Assembly: GCF_036669915.1 (NCBI RefSeq)
Contig: NC_089325.1
Span: 14,785,868-14,849,867, forward strand
DNA length: 64,000 nt
Direction: 5' to 3'
From: Pocillopora verrucosa
Taxonomy: Eukaryota; Cnidaria; Anthozoa; Scleractinia; Pocilloporidae
Shown: one piece after another, positions 1 to 13,200 of the stretch
Layout: each line of letters opens with the position of its first letter
Position numbering within the stretch: position 1 is the first letter of the stretch
The notes under the pieces: model-generated
Told to the model about the DNA's origin: nothing
Seen by the model: only the letters and a program-made list of their open reading frames with translations
Database searches by the model: none
Made by a program: the position numbers and the translations under genes

Positions 1-605
1 TACAACGCATACAGAATATGGCAGCCAGGCTTATAACGGACACAATGAAATGCGATCATATTAAACCGGCTGCCAGTAAATTATCGTATTCAATTTAAGA
101 TCTTGATGATTACTTTTAAGGCGATTCATGGCATGGCTCCTAGTTATTTAAGTAATCTGATCTGTATCAGCTCATCGTCTTGGTATTCATTACGCAATAA
201 TGATACAATATTTTTAGAACGCCCAAAAGGGGTTATGCGCACAACTTTAGGTGCCCGCTCGTTTCATGCCTCTGCGCCTGCGCTGTGGAACAGCTTGCCT
301 GCGCACATCGGCACGATTGATTCGCTAGCGCTATTTAGGAAATCTCTTAAGACCTATCTTTTTAAGCAAGCGTTTTAGATTCGCATTACAATCTTATCGG
401 TATTTTGTATCTTATCTACCTTTTGTTCATTCATTCTTTCATTATGTATTAATTTACTATCATTATTTTATTTTTTGTATTGTTATTGTAATTATCTATT
501 GTAAATAGCATTTTTATTGTAATTATCTATTGTAATATTAGTTTTCTTGGATTGTACTATATAAGTAAATAAATTATTATTATTATTATTATTAATAAAT
601 TATTA
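1..605 (+). mobile_element. LINE-type retrotransposon, truncated 3' end
   Basis: The translation from about 67 to 378 matches the C-terminal part of non-LTR retrotransposon reverse-transcriptase polyproteins: a TFKAIHGMAPSYL stretch, then an ALWNSLPAHI stretch and a basic C-terminus ending at a stop at 376-378. Positions 3-65 encode the preceding QRIQNMAARLI motif in another frame, so a small deletion or frameshift near 60-67 has broken the copy. The element enters the window already 5'-truncated. Its 3' end is followed by a TTA microsatellite at about 573-594, as is common for LINE tails. It lies in the intron upstream of the exon at 623. The Jockey/CR1-like assignment is by motif memory only. 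Confidence 0.85.
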
Positions 606-622
606 TCCACCTTTTCTTACAG

Positions 623-1012
623 AATGTCGTTGACGTTTGTTCTTCTCTTCCACCAGGTTCAATTCCCCGCGGGATGTCACCTCCCTCGCGCGTGCGCAGA
701 GAGCGCATGGCTGAAAAAGAAGACCGAGAGAAAGCTCCCAAATCGGAAGCCAAACGAATTCGTCAGTTCCGGAGCAAGTACTGGAAGCTAGAACCTCGTG
801 TTCGCTTCTTATCCTGGGCAGGAAAGAACATGGATCCCGTCAACATTGACTGGGTTTTACAGAAGCTTGGTTTCTCGCATGCGCAGTTGACCATCCCAAA
901 GTGGGCGCAGCGGGGGGCCATGGATCCAATGGACGCGTTTTTGTCGCTGCTGGCTGATAGACTTTTTGCAGGAATGCAGGAGAGTTCGTCATACCTTGGT
1001 GACGAAGAGTAG
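623..1012 (+). CDS. Last coding exon of an unrecognised gene
   Basis: An open frame runs from a strong acceptor (pyrimidine-rich tract, AG at 621-622) to a TAG at 1010-1012. A second usable acceptor lies at 655-656, so the exon may begin at 657; both keep the frame. The product segment is about 129 residues. It starts with a Pro/Ser-rich stretch, then a strongly basic and acidic part (RERMAEKEDREKAPKSEAKR), then a compact segment with WVLQKLGF and WAQRGAMDPMDAFLSLLADR, and an acidic end. I do not recognise the family. GC content and codon use are higher than in the flanking DNA, which supports real coding sequence. Upstream exons lie before the window. An ATG at 674 is possible as a start, but the frame stays open through the acceptors. 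Confidence 0.6.
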   Translation, partial: NVVDVCSSLPPGSIPRGMSPPSRVRRERMAEKEDREKAPKSEAKRIRQFRSKYWKLEPRVRFLSWAGKNMDPVNIDWVLQKLGFSHAQLTIPKWAQRGAMDPMDAFLSLLADRLFAGMQESSSYLGDEE

Positions 1013-2368
1013 ATTAGCCGTGTTACCAGTTAAAATTACGTTATTTATCAAGTCTAATTCGATAGATATGTAAAAGTTTCGGTCGTATTAACACCAAATA
1101 TTCTTTTTCTGTTAGATTGCTTTTTTTGTTTCGTTTTTTATGTTAAGGACAAAATATTAGGGAGGCTAAGCGCAGCCGTTTTTGAGTCGCGTTTGGCAGC
1201 CTCATCGTTTGCTGCAGGTCTTTTGCATGGAGAGTTTGGTTTAAAATGCCAGGACAAGGACTTGACGGTTGATTGTTTGTTGTCAAAGTGCGTTACATTT
1301 GCAACCACCGTAAAAATTGCGCTGGTGGTTGTGGTAATCTTAGTATTGGTAAGCTTGATAAACAAAGATACATTTATTTATTCATTTGTTCTTTCTGATT
1401 GGAGTTATTTAGCACTTGTGAATATTTTTTTACTAATGATCGAAGAACTGTCCACTTCCATTTTCAGATTCTCTGTCCAGTGGAGTTATTCCAGTTTTTT
1501 CTTCTGAGTTGTTTTATACTGAATGAGCTGAATGTCAGTTTGCAAATATCGACATTTCAGACAATGACAGGCAAATGTGTCAAAACACCGAAACTTAACG
1601 AGGGAAAAATATTTCAATACAATACTTTTCTACTTTCTTTAACAAAACGGACTGCCTTAAAGAAATTGAATGCTAGCATTGATCTTTGCAAAATCTTTTA
1701 TGTAGGTACTTGAAAAAAATAAGCCATATTTCAGACGGCACAGTTTCATAGTTCAGAAATACGTGTAGATGTCTGACTACTATTTATAATTCAATTTTGA
1801 AGTTTTGCATGAAAGATGAAATGATTAATCGTCAATTTGGAAGGCTGTTCTTTGAGCTAGGTATTATAAAAATGTTTATTCCAACTTGAGACGAGTTGAC
1901 AAAAGAGGAGTGCTCTGATTTTGAAATATTTTGTATCGGTGCGAGGAGTAGTAAACTTTAGATGTTATTCAGATTTTTAGTAATGAGTGAGTTGTTGAAG
2001 ATACCAGTGTATTTCGTTTTATTTTCAAGTTTAAATAAAGCGGGACCACTATGGAAAAAAATTTCTTTGCTTGGATGTTTCAAAGCGAACAAAAAGCCGC
2101 AGTGGCTTTCACTTGGGCTTCCAAAATTGAAATGGAGCAATAGCGTTATCGAGAATGTTTGAGTGTGACTCGAGCGTATAACTATTGCCAAGTTCAGCCT
2201 CTCTCCAAAGTCTTTTCAAAGACTTCGACCACCGAGGAAGAACATTGCGCTTTGTTTGCTCGAGAGGGTCGTAAATGGCTCATTCTTGTTCCCAGAGGTC
2301 ACGTACTATTTCAGATTGTAGAGGAGATGATTAGAGAATGGGTCTTTGCTTCTTTATTTGTTATCATA
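1013..2368. other. Intergenic or 3' UTR, no gene recognised
   Basis: Downstream of the exon ending at 1012 I see only short open frames without family resemblance or good splice context. The first part may be 3' UTR of the upstream gene, but no canonical AATAAA was seen close to the stop. Confidence 0.4.
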
Positions 2369-3014
2369 GACCTTAAGCAGTCAGGAAGGCAACGCCGAGG
2401 AAGACGTCGATTTTTTAAATATGAATTTATATTTTTAGTTAGAATTTTCCAAATGGCTCGATGTGTTTACCGTCTCTTACGACGCTGCACCTCAAGTTCA
2501 ACTAAAGTATGTAAGCAGCGTTGAGTTCAAAATAGAAACTTAAATAATTCGCCGTCGTGGTTTCCGTTCTCAGATCACGCAAATGTTGGTGTCGGCTAAA
2601 AATTGTAAATAGTTTGTTTCGTCATATCCTCGTAGCCGTCCTAAATGTGACAGGGATCTTAAGCAAACCACGACGGTGACGGCAACGAGAACATGGAAAA
2701 ACAAAAGATCTAATTGGCAGAAAAATAGCTCCGCTCGTGCGTTTTAAAACTGTGTACGTTTCTTAGCCGTCCTATGTAAAACAATAACGTGAAATCACAA
2801 TTTGCGTCGTCTACGAACCGAAACCGCGACGGCAAATTATTTTAATTTCCATTTGGAACTCAGCGCTTCTTTTATACGTTATGCGGAAGCTGAGGTGTGG
2901 GGCAGTTAGGGACGGTAAACACATGCAGCCATTTTTTAAATTCTAAGTAAAGGCAGAAATTCGTTTTTTAATCGAAGTCTTCCTTGACGTTGCCGTCCTG
3001 ACCGCTTGAGGTCC
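2369..3014. repeat. Foldback (long inverted repeat) element, MITE-like
   Basis: The left part, about 2369-2580, is the reverse complement of the right part, about 2817-3014, with scattered mismatches. The ends read GACCTTAAGCAGTC on the left and GACCGCTTGAGGTC on the right. The unpaired centre carries a further GGGATCTTAAGC-like motif. A related single-arm copy is present at about 13,126-13,390 inside a prolylcarboxypeptidase intron, so this is a dispersed family. No coding capacity is evident. Confidence 0.75.
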
Positions 3015-4299
3015 CTAATATAGTATCTGTTGTTGTTGTTTTTCTCCTGTTCTGCTTCTATTTGAGTGTGTTAATGTGTTTTTCTTCGTTTTCGAAGCCA
3101 TTATTTCGTGTCATTTAAGATTGTTAGCTAAATTATAAAACTGAAATCTGCTTTCTCTTTTGTTTTGCATTCAATGCGAGTTACAACATATCTCCAGCGT
3201 AATCAAAATATTCTAACCTATTACAACACAAAAGACAGTTTTGCCGTCGCCGGGAGTCCAATCCGCTATTGATTATCTTAGCTATCAACAAAATTTAAAT
3301 TCACTGAGGACGTCTCGGCGGTTAAGATTTATTAATTGTTAAGTTGAATATTAATCAATAGATTACTGTTTAGTAAAGGTTATGCATAAGAAATCAACGA
3401 GTGATTTCTATCGATTCTTATCGTCTCGTCGAAATGTTGACGTCTGTTTTGAAATCAAAGGCCGCACCGCTTTTGTGGTAGGTAAATGATAAGTCAATAT
3501 TGTTTCAGTGGCACATCAAATTAACTTGTTGTGTGTTGGATTCCTTCTGAGGCACAACATTATTACTCTAGATATACTGTTTAACTGATGCGTTAATTTG
3601 AGGGATTTAACAGTGGGTGTTAGGTGATTTACATGATTGCTGTCTGTAGGCTAGGGTTATGGGCACCAACTTACTTCTTCGTACTTAGGTCGTCACATAT
3701 AATTCTTATCACTTTGTCAGGCATTGTTGTGCATTTTACGGGCTAAAAAAAACAAATTGGCGGGCTGAGATATATTTTAGCCCGCTCGCACGCTCGCGTA
3801 ATGGTTCAGACTGTTTTCTTGTCATTTTGTTTTGTTCATATTTTCTTAAAGCCCTCCAAAGTGATGATGGTAATAATACAGTTTATACTCTTGGGCGCAA
3901 ATTTTAACACTCTGAGTCGGGACCAAAACATATTTCGCGAAACACGAACTCTATTGTTTTATTAGCATGATTATAAATGTATGTCAATAACTTTCCATCA
4001 TTTAATAACCCCATGCCCTTTGAATTTTTTTTTGTTAATTCATAAATGGATGAAACCAAATACTGAGGGAAGACGTTAGATTCGTTTCAAATATTGGCCA
4101 AGCATTTTTTAAGGCTTCCGGTAGTGATTCGATTATATCAATACACTCAGACATTGCTAAATTTGTTTTTCAGGTTGAGCCTTTAATCTTAGCGGAATGA
4201 CAAATACGCCTCATTAAAAACGTTCTCTCATTGGCTAGTGTTTGATTTAGTTTGATTCATTAATACTGCATATTCCATCAGGCGTGTTAACGTGAAGTG
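3015..4299. other. Intergenic, no feature recognised
   Basis: AT-rich sequence between the foldback element and the thymosin-beta gene. No open frame with family resemblance and no clear repeat was found. The proximal part may hold the thymosin promoter. Confidence 0.4.
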
Positions 4300-4371
4300 G
4301 CCTGTTCCCTTTCGATCAGAAGAGCGAGAACTGTTTCATAACCCAAGCGATCGAAACTGAGATCTTAAAAG
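4300..4371 (+). other. Probable 5' non-coding exon of the thymosin-beta gene
   Basis: The coding exon at 4505 begins two bases after an acceptor (CAG at 4501-4503), so a non-coding upstream exon is required. The best donor upstream is AAAAG followed by GTAAAAACC, with GT at 4372-4373. The 5' limit is a guess. Vertebrate thymosin-beta genes also have a non-coding first exon with the ATG at the start of exon 2; here only the donor and acceptor are seen. Confidence 0.4.
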
Positions 4372-4504
4372 GTAAAAACCTCTCCGTTTGAACTTTAGTG
4401 TGTTTGAACTTGTCTGTTGAAGTTGTGGATAAAATAATTATTTCGCGGAATGTTTGACTTCCAGGCAGCTAAATACGAGTTCCGTGTGATATTTTTTCCC
4501 CAGG

Positions 4505-6009
4505 ATGGCAGACAAAGATGCTGTGTTCAATGATATCAGTAAGTTTGATGCTTCAAAACTAAAGAAGACTGAGACTAAAGAGAAGAATACTCTTCCGACC
4601 AAGGAAAGTAAGAGATGAATTTTTTTTTTTCGTTTTACACACACAGAAGCTTTTTGCGATCTTGAAGTAAACCAACAAAGTGTGCAACGTCGCAAGTTTG
4701 TCAGCGCTGGAAGTAGTCAGGCGAATAAATCAATTCGTGCGCCGTTAACAAAACAAAATGGGCTTCATTTTCAATCTTCTGAGTCAAGCTCACATCCACT
4801 AATTTGATTTACTTGAAGTCATGATGGTTTGATCTAAGCCGTTTATAAGGAAAGAAATTCGTAAATAACGTTGCAAACTAATTAAGTCAATTTTTTGAAA
4901 ATTCTGTAAAAAAGATTCATCGAAGGCGGAAATACATGGAAACTGCCCGGAGCCAGTAGACCGCTAATTTGCTTTTTCTGTCTGTTTCTATACAAACAAG
5001 GTTTATTCATGGAAAAGAAGGTTAAAAGGCTATTTGTTTTACCGTTGAAACGAGATCATGTTTAGGCAGTCAAGAAATTTATCGCCTAATATAGTGGGGA
5101 AAGTCGGAGAATTTTGTTTGTGTCACAATAAAAGTTACCTGATTACCTGATCCACCTATGGCTCTGTAGTATTCTAATGATCTCTCCGAATTAGCTGCTA
5201 ATTTCTGTAGTCGCCCTTTATGATCTGCCAGCGACGACTGATTCCCCTTAAGAGCGGAGAGTTTAAATCTCTCGTATTAAGTAATGATGTATCACTGCTT
5301 ATTTTAGGCTAAAAATATCCCCCTCCCCTCCTCTCTCCGATTGATCGTCCTGCATACAAACCTCTGGAAGTGAAGAAGGAGGGAGTCATGAGCGTCAATT
5401 TTAATCCGAACATTCTTCACTGAACACGAAAGAATTAAAATTTTATTAACCCTCCCCAACACTAAAGATTACAATGAAAGCCACTCAAGAGATAAAATTT
5501 CACTGCCTTGGCATTTCGTAACGAGAGAGCTCGATGAATAAAGGTCTGCTATCTGTACCGCTCTTAAGAGAAAAGTAAAAATTAAAAATAATTATTAATT
5601 GCGTGGTTCGTGAAGTCCCTGGAAGCGAGGTTAAGCTTGTGTCTATCTGTGTCTATCTCGTCATGTAACAATTCCCATGTAACACAATCTATTTTGGGAA
5701 GTAGCGTTACATAATGACTAAGACCACCTGAGAAGTTCAAACAGCACTTTAACCCTTTAAACCCCCAGAGTGACCAGCATTTCATTTTTCCTCACAGTAA
5801 TACTGTCGAATCATTCATTAATATCACGAGAGTAAAGGATATGATCGCCAACCTTAGAAGCTATGATTGTTAAACTAGTTCTCATCTGCTCATGGTCAGT
5901 ACCAAAGGAAATGTATAAAGGAGACTATGGATAATATGGATACTGATGTTAATAACAATTCATTTTCTTTGTGTTTGACTTAGCTATCGACCAGGAGAAG
6001 AAAGCTTGA
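4505..6009 (+). CDS. Thymosin beta (actin monomer-binding peptide)
   Basis: Two coding exons, 4505-4607 and 5984-6009, join in phase 1 to give a 42-residue peptide, close to the usual 40-45 residues of beta-thymosins. It starts MADKDAVFNDISKFDASKLK and carries the hallmark actin-binding motif LKKTET at residues 19-24, followed by EKNTLPTKETIDQEKKA at the C-terminus. The donor GT is at 4608-4609 and the acceptor AG at 5982-5983. Beta-thymosins are intrinsically disordered cytosolic peptides that sequester G-actin one to one. A polyadenylation signal AATAAA lies at 6213-6218, about 200 bases after the stop. The single intron holds a degraded TTAA-type repeat at 5749-5953. The short exons and split codon make this gene easy to miss by ORF calling. 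Confidence 0.95.
5749..5953 (+). repeat. TTAA-type MITE, variant 2, 3' end lost
   Basis: Begins TTAACCCTTTAAACCCCCAG and continues with the body shared with the copies at 11,705, 20,349 and 25,877, ending in ATACTGATGTTA. The expected right end (GTGTAAAGGGTTAA) is missing, so the copy is truncated. It sits in the thymosin-beta intron. Confidence 0.7.
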
Positions 6010-6212
6010 ACTGGTGCCACAACCGTGAGCCCGCGAGGTCTGGATTGCGAACCAAATTTTTGTTTTTTTTATGTATTTTTCGGTTTACGTTGCTTAAAGC
6101 ACTTGACCTTGGCTGATAATTCTAGTTAGGTAACCCGAAATGTAGATCTAACGTAAGTTAAGAATTTAAAATATTGAGATGTTATTTCTTGCGAATTCCT
6201 TTGTAGTGTTGA

Positions 6213-6218
6213 AATAAA
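6213..6218 (+). terminator. Polyadenylation signal of thymosin beta
   Basis: A canonical AATAAA about 200 bases after the thymosin stop codon, followed by a GT/T-containing stretch. Eukaryotic 3' end formation signal; no experimental support. Confidence 0.6.
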
Positions 6219-6239
6219 TGTAACGATCTTTGCATGGAA

Positions 6240-9200
6240 ACCTAGTGTGTTGTGACTTTTTGAACCAAAGGCCTTTTCGGGATCGAAAAGAGGCTTATCA
6301 AAAACGCCAACTCAAACGGCGAATTTACGTTTGGACATCTCTGTCGAAAGAGTACGTATACCATACTCTAAATCGGCGGCAAGGTTGGTTTTGGGCACCT
6401 CAAGTTATAAATGTAAAATGTGCGTATATGATTCAGTCACACTTACCCCGTACCTCCTCCTCCTCCATCATAATGTATTAAACAAAGAGGCTCCAGAGAT
6501 TTTACTGTATCAAGTAAAAAAACAATTCTAAAGGAAACTTGTTGCGTATTTTAAACACTAATCGTAGGTTTACAAGAAATTCTTGAACAAAATTCGAGAA
6601 ACACAATTTTTTGGAGCATAAGCCATGAGATTTTTTTGGTCAGCGTAGCAAAGTAAAGAACTAACTCGCACATGGACAAACTCTATGCTAATAAATATCT
6701 GCTGAAAGTGTATATACAAAAGGGATTACCAAGCTTAACTAAGGAGCATTTGCCATTGTAAACCGTCGCTATGGTAACCTGATCGGTCGGAAGTTCGGAA
6801 GTATTCATGCTTGGAACAAACAAAGTGGTTGTGATACTCGTCAAACCAACAGTACTGCAAACTATTGAATTCGCCATCATGAGATCCAAGAAATAAGACA
6901 TAAAAAATATTTATTTCTTTGTTTGTCGTTTCGGTTTCCTTTATCGTTTTGACTTAGCTAAGTTTGAATTGTCGACATTCTGATCAGCGTTATTTATGTT
7001 CAAGCAATCAATTGGGATCGATAAAAATTTCGAGACCAAACAGTCAAGGGAGCAGTCATTATTATCACCAGGAGAGGGCGGGGGGGAGGGGGGAGGGGGG
7101 AGGGGCCGCAGGAGTTTTTGAACGATTAGGTGGTTTTTAGGGAAACATAGCATTATGGGATTTTCAGGTACATTTTATCGTGACAAAACCAAAATCATCA
7201 GACTTCCCATTCACCCGGCGATAAATGATGGCTGGTCACCTATTCGCCTTTAATGACAAAAAAACTACAGAACTGACCCTGTTCGATGTTCGTTCTCCTG
7301 TTTTTTCTTCCTCCCTGATGCTGATTACTAGATGTTCCCACTCTATGCCTGATGCCATCCTAAAGAAAGAAGAAAAGATATTTTATTGTGCATAAATGCA
7401 TACCTATCTTTTAATAAGTAATTTTTATAATGAGTGATATCATTGTCCATTACATCGTGTGTTGATTATTTTAATCAGTTTCCCTACGTAGGCAACAGGA
7501 GTTTTTAAATGACTTAGAAACGTTCCTCAGCCACTGAGCGCTGTTTTACCTTAAAAATTACGTCGGTTTTCGACGTACTAAACCGTTACTATAATAATTT
7601 GATACGACACAGGGATACGAGTTCTTAATAGCAGAACAAATAACTAGATATTTCGTTAGTAACAGTATTTCAATTTTATCAGAAATTGTTGTAGTAGAGT
7701 AAACACAATAGTGCTATAATCCACGACAAGTCATCTTATTCAGGCAAAAATAAAAAAAAAAGTCGGAGACGGTCCGGTGGAAACACTAATTTCAATTATT
7801 TCATATTTTCTTTTGGTAGTTTCCTTCATTTTTACTTTGGTTGGCTCTGAATTGAAAAAAAAAATAGAATCAGGTTAGGTGTATAACTAACGATATTTGT
7901 TGCCTGAAGGCAGATAAAAAGATTTTGAAAATCCTTAGTAAAAAAGCAACGAGTCTTATACGGTGAGCTAACGTAGCAATTTCTATAAACATAATACGGC
8001 AAGTAGAAAACGATATTTGCTCATCAATAACACATAGTTCAGGAGACTGGCCAGAAATTTCGTTGTTTCACTTAACTCGAGATAATGGGAAGTTTTTAAT
8101 ATCATGCACGGTCTTTGTGTGGAAGATGAGAGCAAAACCTTTGGAATCCAGATAAAACAGTTTTTTTAGTTAAAATGCCGTAACGACCTACTTTTCTTTC
8201 TTTGGCTGTGATCGGGGATAATAACAAGCGTGTTAACCTTTTAACTCCCAAGATGATCAGGTTGTTAAATCTCCCCTCTAGCCACTACAAATTTCTTTTG
8301 TGCATTGGTTAGGAGAAATTAGTTTTAGATCAAGGTAACAGCTTCTACCTGATGAGTTTGAGTTTTCTTATTACCTAACATACGGATATTGTGGGGAGAA
8401 CACATGTTAATCACTTCTGGGAGATGAAGAACTAATATGAAATTACTACAAGCATGGATAACTGTATGAGGTGTAGAGAAATTCAAGAAAAAAAATAAAA
8501 ATAAAAATAATCAAATGGACGATCAAGACCCTAACTAGAAAATCACGAATTTGGTCGATGAAGCTGCCCCAAGAGTCACGTGGTGCAATGATAAGTTATC
8601 ATGGCGGCTTGCACTAAGGAATCGTTCCACACTGTACTGTGTGTGTTACATGAAATTCCTTTATCTGCGACTTAATTTCAAAACCGACCACGAGAATCTG
8701 ACTCAACCCCTATGTTTCTGTTAAAATTCAGTCAAAGTTAAGTTAGTTACCTTGAGAAAACGTGAAAGATTGGTGCGTGCATCAATCCTCTGAATTTGAA
8801 CCACTCCGGTCACACATCAAGTTGGAGGAATCAGAGACACAAGCTAACCTTAGCTTTCACGAGCAGACGATATTTGATGTAATTGATACCAGGGTTGAAA
8901 ATACGTGTTTCTTGGTCCCCTGAGTTGCTGAAAAAAACGCTGAAATTTCCAGTAGTTTTACAAGCTCTTTCCACGTGCAACGAAGACTGTGATCGCAAAT
9001 GTGAATATTCAATTTTTAAAGTTATTTGAAATTCAAATGAATTTTGCGAGGTTCGAAAGGCGGACCGATAAACATTCAAAAGCTCTGCGATCACTTTCGT
9101 TTGAAAACGAAAAATATTTTTTCCATCTTTGTATTTATGACGATTTAATGACCTGAGATAAGGGAAAAAAACTGAGTAAAATATGATATAATCAGTTCAG

Positions 9201-10279
9201 TTTTTTCCATATTTTTGCCCCCTCAGGCTGTTTGAGATATCCTTCAACTGAATCGCTCTAGACCTCGATGGTTGGCTTCCTATTTCTTAACAATCAGGGA
9301 TTTTTTTCAGTTCACCGACCCTGCTCAGCGTCTCAAGCCACGCAGACGGCAGCGAATTTAGACAATTAATTGCTTATTCGTACTGAATTTAATCGCTGAG
9401 TAATGTCTTTCCCAGAGTCCTCCGCTTCCCCTGACATTCTTAAAATAAAATTTAAAAACATGGCGACTCCAGTTTAATTCGCTTCATTTCTGGTAATAAG
9501 AGAAAAATTAAGTCGTCAAAGTAGAGCTGGTAGGGTCATATAATCAGTCTCGTCCGACGCACCACAAAACATAAGCGAGCGAAGTGAAAAATTGGCTCAG
9601 GTTGATTGCCCTTTCCACTTAATGACAAGGGATTTTTGCCAAGGCAAAGATTAGGTTCATCCTGTGGGCTGACATGTGGATTGATTTAAAGCCAAGTTTG
9701 GAAATGTTTAGACAGTGCAGGTGTTTGCTTCTTAGGGATAAAGCGAAACGAAAGTTAGAGAGGAAAAATCAAACCCACAATTTTCCGTCCCAGCCACACA
9801 GATACGGCTTCGCCATTCAACCTCTCAAAGCGCATCAATAAAATAGCCTGCTATGCATATAAGAGACATGGTTTATTCCTAATCCACACCACAGGAAACT
9901 AGTAGCACAAAATATACTTTGACTAAAACAACCTGTTTACATCGCTCGATTCATTGGCCAGCATCCAAAAACTACCATGAAATTTACATTAATAATGCAT
10001 GTATAATCAGAAGGCAAACTCTCTCATCGAAGAGAAAGTGCGAGAATTTAGCAATAATAGTAGCCAACGAAACCAAAAGATACATCTTCTGAGGCAAAGG
10101 ATCTAGGTATTTTTATAGTTGAAAACAATAACAATAACCCGTGCCGATCACGAGGAAATCACACGGATGAATCGTCACGAGGTCACCGAAGTCACGAGTT
10201 AGGCTGGGAAACAGACAAATACACGAAAGACGTCACAGTACCTACTACTTCAGATGCAAGGGATAAGCGACTAACGATC
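6240..10279. other. Intergenic, with repeat remnants
   Basis: About 4 kb without a convincing gene. A degraded TTAA-type repeat lies at about 8,233-8,430 (starts TTAACCTTTTAACTCCCAAG; its right end CTTCTGGGAG has lost the TTAA). A G-rich run lies at about 7,078-7,105. Short open frames, for example on the minus strand at 6,683-6,901 and 8,831-9,094, show no family resemblance. Confidence 0.5.
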
Positions 10280-13200
10280 ATGGCTGCATTTGAAGATTTT
10301 TGTAGGATTACACTCCTTTTTCTAGTCGTTATTTCTGCAAGTGATGCCTTCCGTCTTCGAGCTAGATTTCCTCGACCGCAAGGGAAGGATTTTGGACTTC
10401 ACGCGAAGAGACATTTGTGTCCGTTTTGCATCTACGAGACGAAAACGTTTAGCCAGAAGGTAAAAGATCTTCAGCTTCATAACTGTTTTACAATTGGTTA
10501 AATTTCGGTAAACAGGTCTTAAAATTCAACCGTAGGAGCAAAAATTACATAATTGGCCTCGTAATATTCTTGCCAAATATTGCAGATCATCGGCATTTAT
10601 GAAATTTATCATTCATCACTTCGTATGATTCTTTAATCGAAGGTCAATTTGATTTAGTTTTTTTTTTTTTTTTTTTCATTTGTAACATCAATCTGATTTA
10701 CCGTGAATTTTCGTGAATTCGAGGGCTAATTTTCAGATTAACACCTAATGTCAAGAAAAGTTATTGTTTGACAAGCAGGTCACGTTTATATCACGTCCCA
10801 TCTCTAAAGCATGAAAACAAGCTGCTGTTCGAGACCGGACTCCAGAGAAGAGAATTTTCCCCATATTTTCCCGAGTTTAATTCGTCGTCTCCTAGCTCAC
10901 CCAACTTTTGTCACGCTTTTCAAAATTTGGATTTGTCACGTATAAGTGGTGCGTGACGTTCAATGTCTTAAAAATAACACAATCAAATCCTTGCCGGGTG
11001 CGAAGGAAACTTAGTGATGATCTGAACATAGAAACAGTTTTACCTTTATCAACATCAACGATTTCCCTTTTTTTATTTCACAGCTGGATCATTTTGGCTT
11101 CAGTGACAATCGCACTTTTCCACAGCGTTACCTTGTGGCCAGAAAGAACTGGGTAGAAGGAGGACCAATTCTCTTTTATACCGGAAATGAAGGAGACATC
11201 ACCTGGTTTGCGAACAACACGGTGAGTATTGGTTACTGACCTTCTTACAGTTTAATGTTAAAATCATCAAAACCATCAATATTACCAACTAAGTTGATCT
11301 TAAAGATTAGGCCTTGAACTCTCAATCAGCGAGAAGAGGATCACGTTTGTAAACGTACCCCTATTACCCGAGAAACAAGAAAGTCAGATGTGGTCCAAAA
11401 ATTAGACAAGCATGTTAGCCACACATTTTCGCGAGCGCTCTCTGTCAATCTGCGTGTAGAAGCGGACGAGAGGGAATTAGGGCGAACAAGGGATGAGTTG
11501 ACGGCCTCTCCCCTTGAACCCTCTTCTTTTTTATCACTCAAAGTGGCTCCTATCCAATACTGAGATTTCTACTGAGTCCGGAGCGCGAGTCACGCGTGTT
11601 CTGCTCGTTAGTCTGAAACTGACAAAATTCTTTGTCTCCATTCTTTGTGACGAAAACTTTATGACAAAGTAGCCGTTGTGATCATCATCAAAGAAAGGCG
11701 GCATTTAACCCTTCACACCCTAACATCAGTATACATATTCTCTACACTTTTTTCCATACATTTGCTATGGAACTGACAAAGAGAATTTGTTTAACAATCA
11801 AGAGCTTCTTTAGTTGGTGATCGTTTCCTTTATTCTCATGACCTCAATGTTTGTTTTAGGGCGGTGCCGATAGGAGAAAATAGTTACTAATCACTCTTAG
11901 GGGTTTAAGGGTTAATCATAGCGTAATTTGAAGGTTATTGTTCATGTGAGCTAAGAGTGCAACACTTGTCTTGTACCCAGGGATTCATGTGGGATATCGC
12001 AGGGGAATTCAAAGCCATGCTGGTTTTTGCAGAGCATAGGTACTACGGCAAGTCGTTACCATTTGGAAAGCTGTCTTACAAGGTGTGTTTAATTAAGTGG
12101 CGAAAGTTATGAATGATTTAAATGGTCTGCCCTGCTGTGCCTTGTGATTAGTCTAGAAATCTTGCGCTTCCTCCTCGACCAATCACATGCAAACTAAAGG
12201 TGGCTTGATAGCGTGCGCGCGCTTTCCCTTGCTTAAGGGTGTTAGATGTGTTTATGTTGGGTTTTTATTGGTTACCTCCTTCCCTTTGTTCTAACCGGTT
12301 CGTTAGGTTCCTTAAGGTCTTATTCTACGTCACTCAATCAACAAGGAGCGATCTGTGTTGTTTTACGTTACTCATTTTGATGATGCATATGAGAGGAAGA
12401 ATTATTTTTCCCCTTCGATTGTCGTTGACGGTGAGTTGGAACAGGCAAATACAGGCAGGGGTCTTTTGATCTGCGAATTTATGAACACTTCGAGAGGAAA
12501 TTTTTTAGGGACTTAGTGCCTCAAAACTGTTCTTTTCGGTTGAGTCTAGCTCATAGGTCCTACTAACAATGAATTGTTCTTATTTAGGGACCGAAGTATT
12601 TAGGATATTTAACTTCAGAGCAAGCTTTGGCTGACTTTGCAGTACTTATTCATCACATAAAGGCAAGATAATATGGGTTTGCCTAGTTGGTTATTGATAA
12701 ATAATTCTCATTTAATTGCAATGATCTCTTAAACATGTTAGGTGACTAATATTTTCTGAACAATTTTATGCAGAGATGTACAAGCAGGATTCTCTGGTAG
12801 AGTAAGGAAGGGAGGGGGGAAGGGGGGAGAGGGGAGATTTTCATTCATGTCATACTGAAATTCAGGAGCATGCCAAGTGATTTAATCATAATGTATTATC
12901 CATTTTATTACTAAGAGGAGAGGGTGGGGTCACAGATACCGTAGAACCCCCTTCTCCAAAAGTTATCCCCCTTAATGGTTTGTCGAATGATTCTCCTGAA
13001 GTAGTTTCTAATGCTTTGGCAAAGGCAACTCCTCACTAAATCCTCGTTTTTTTTAGAACACAGTACCAGGAGCAAGTGAAAGCCCAGTGGTCGCTATTGG
13101 TGGATCGTACGGCGGTAAGAAGCAATAGCCAGCACGTGCGTTTTAAAACTTATTTCTTAGTCGTCCTCTGCAAAACAACAACGTGAAATCACCAAACCGC

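Noticed and set aside
1193-1507. Plus-strand frame with a hydrophobic Val/Ile-rich segment
   Set aside because: AT-rich chance frame downstream of a terminal exon, without splice sites or family likeness.
6683-6901. Minus-strand 72-codon open frame
   Set aside because: No splice context, no recognisable motif, and no supporting composition; kept as intergenic.
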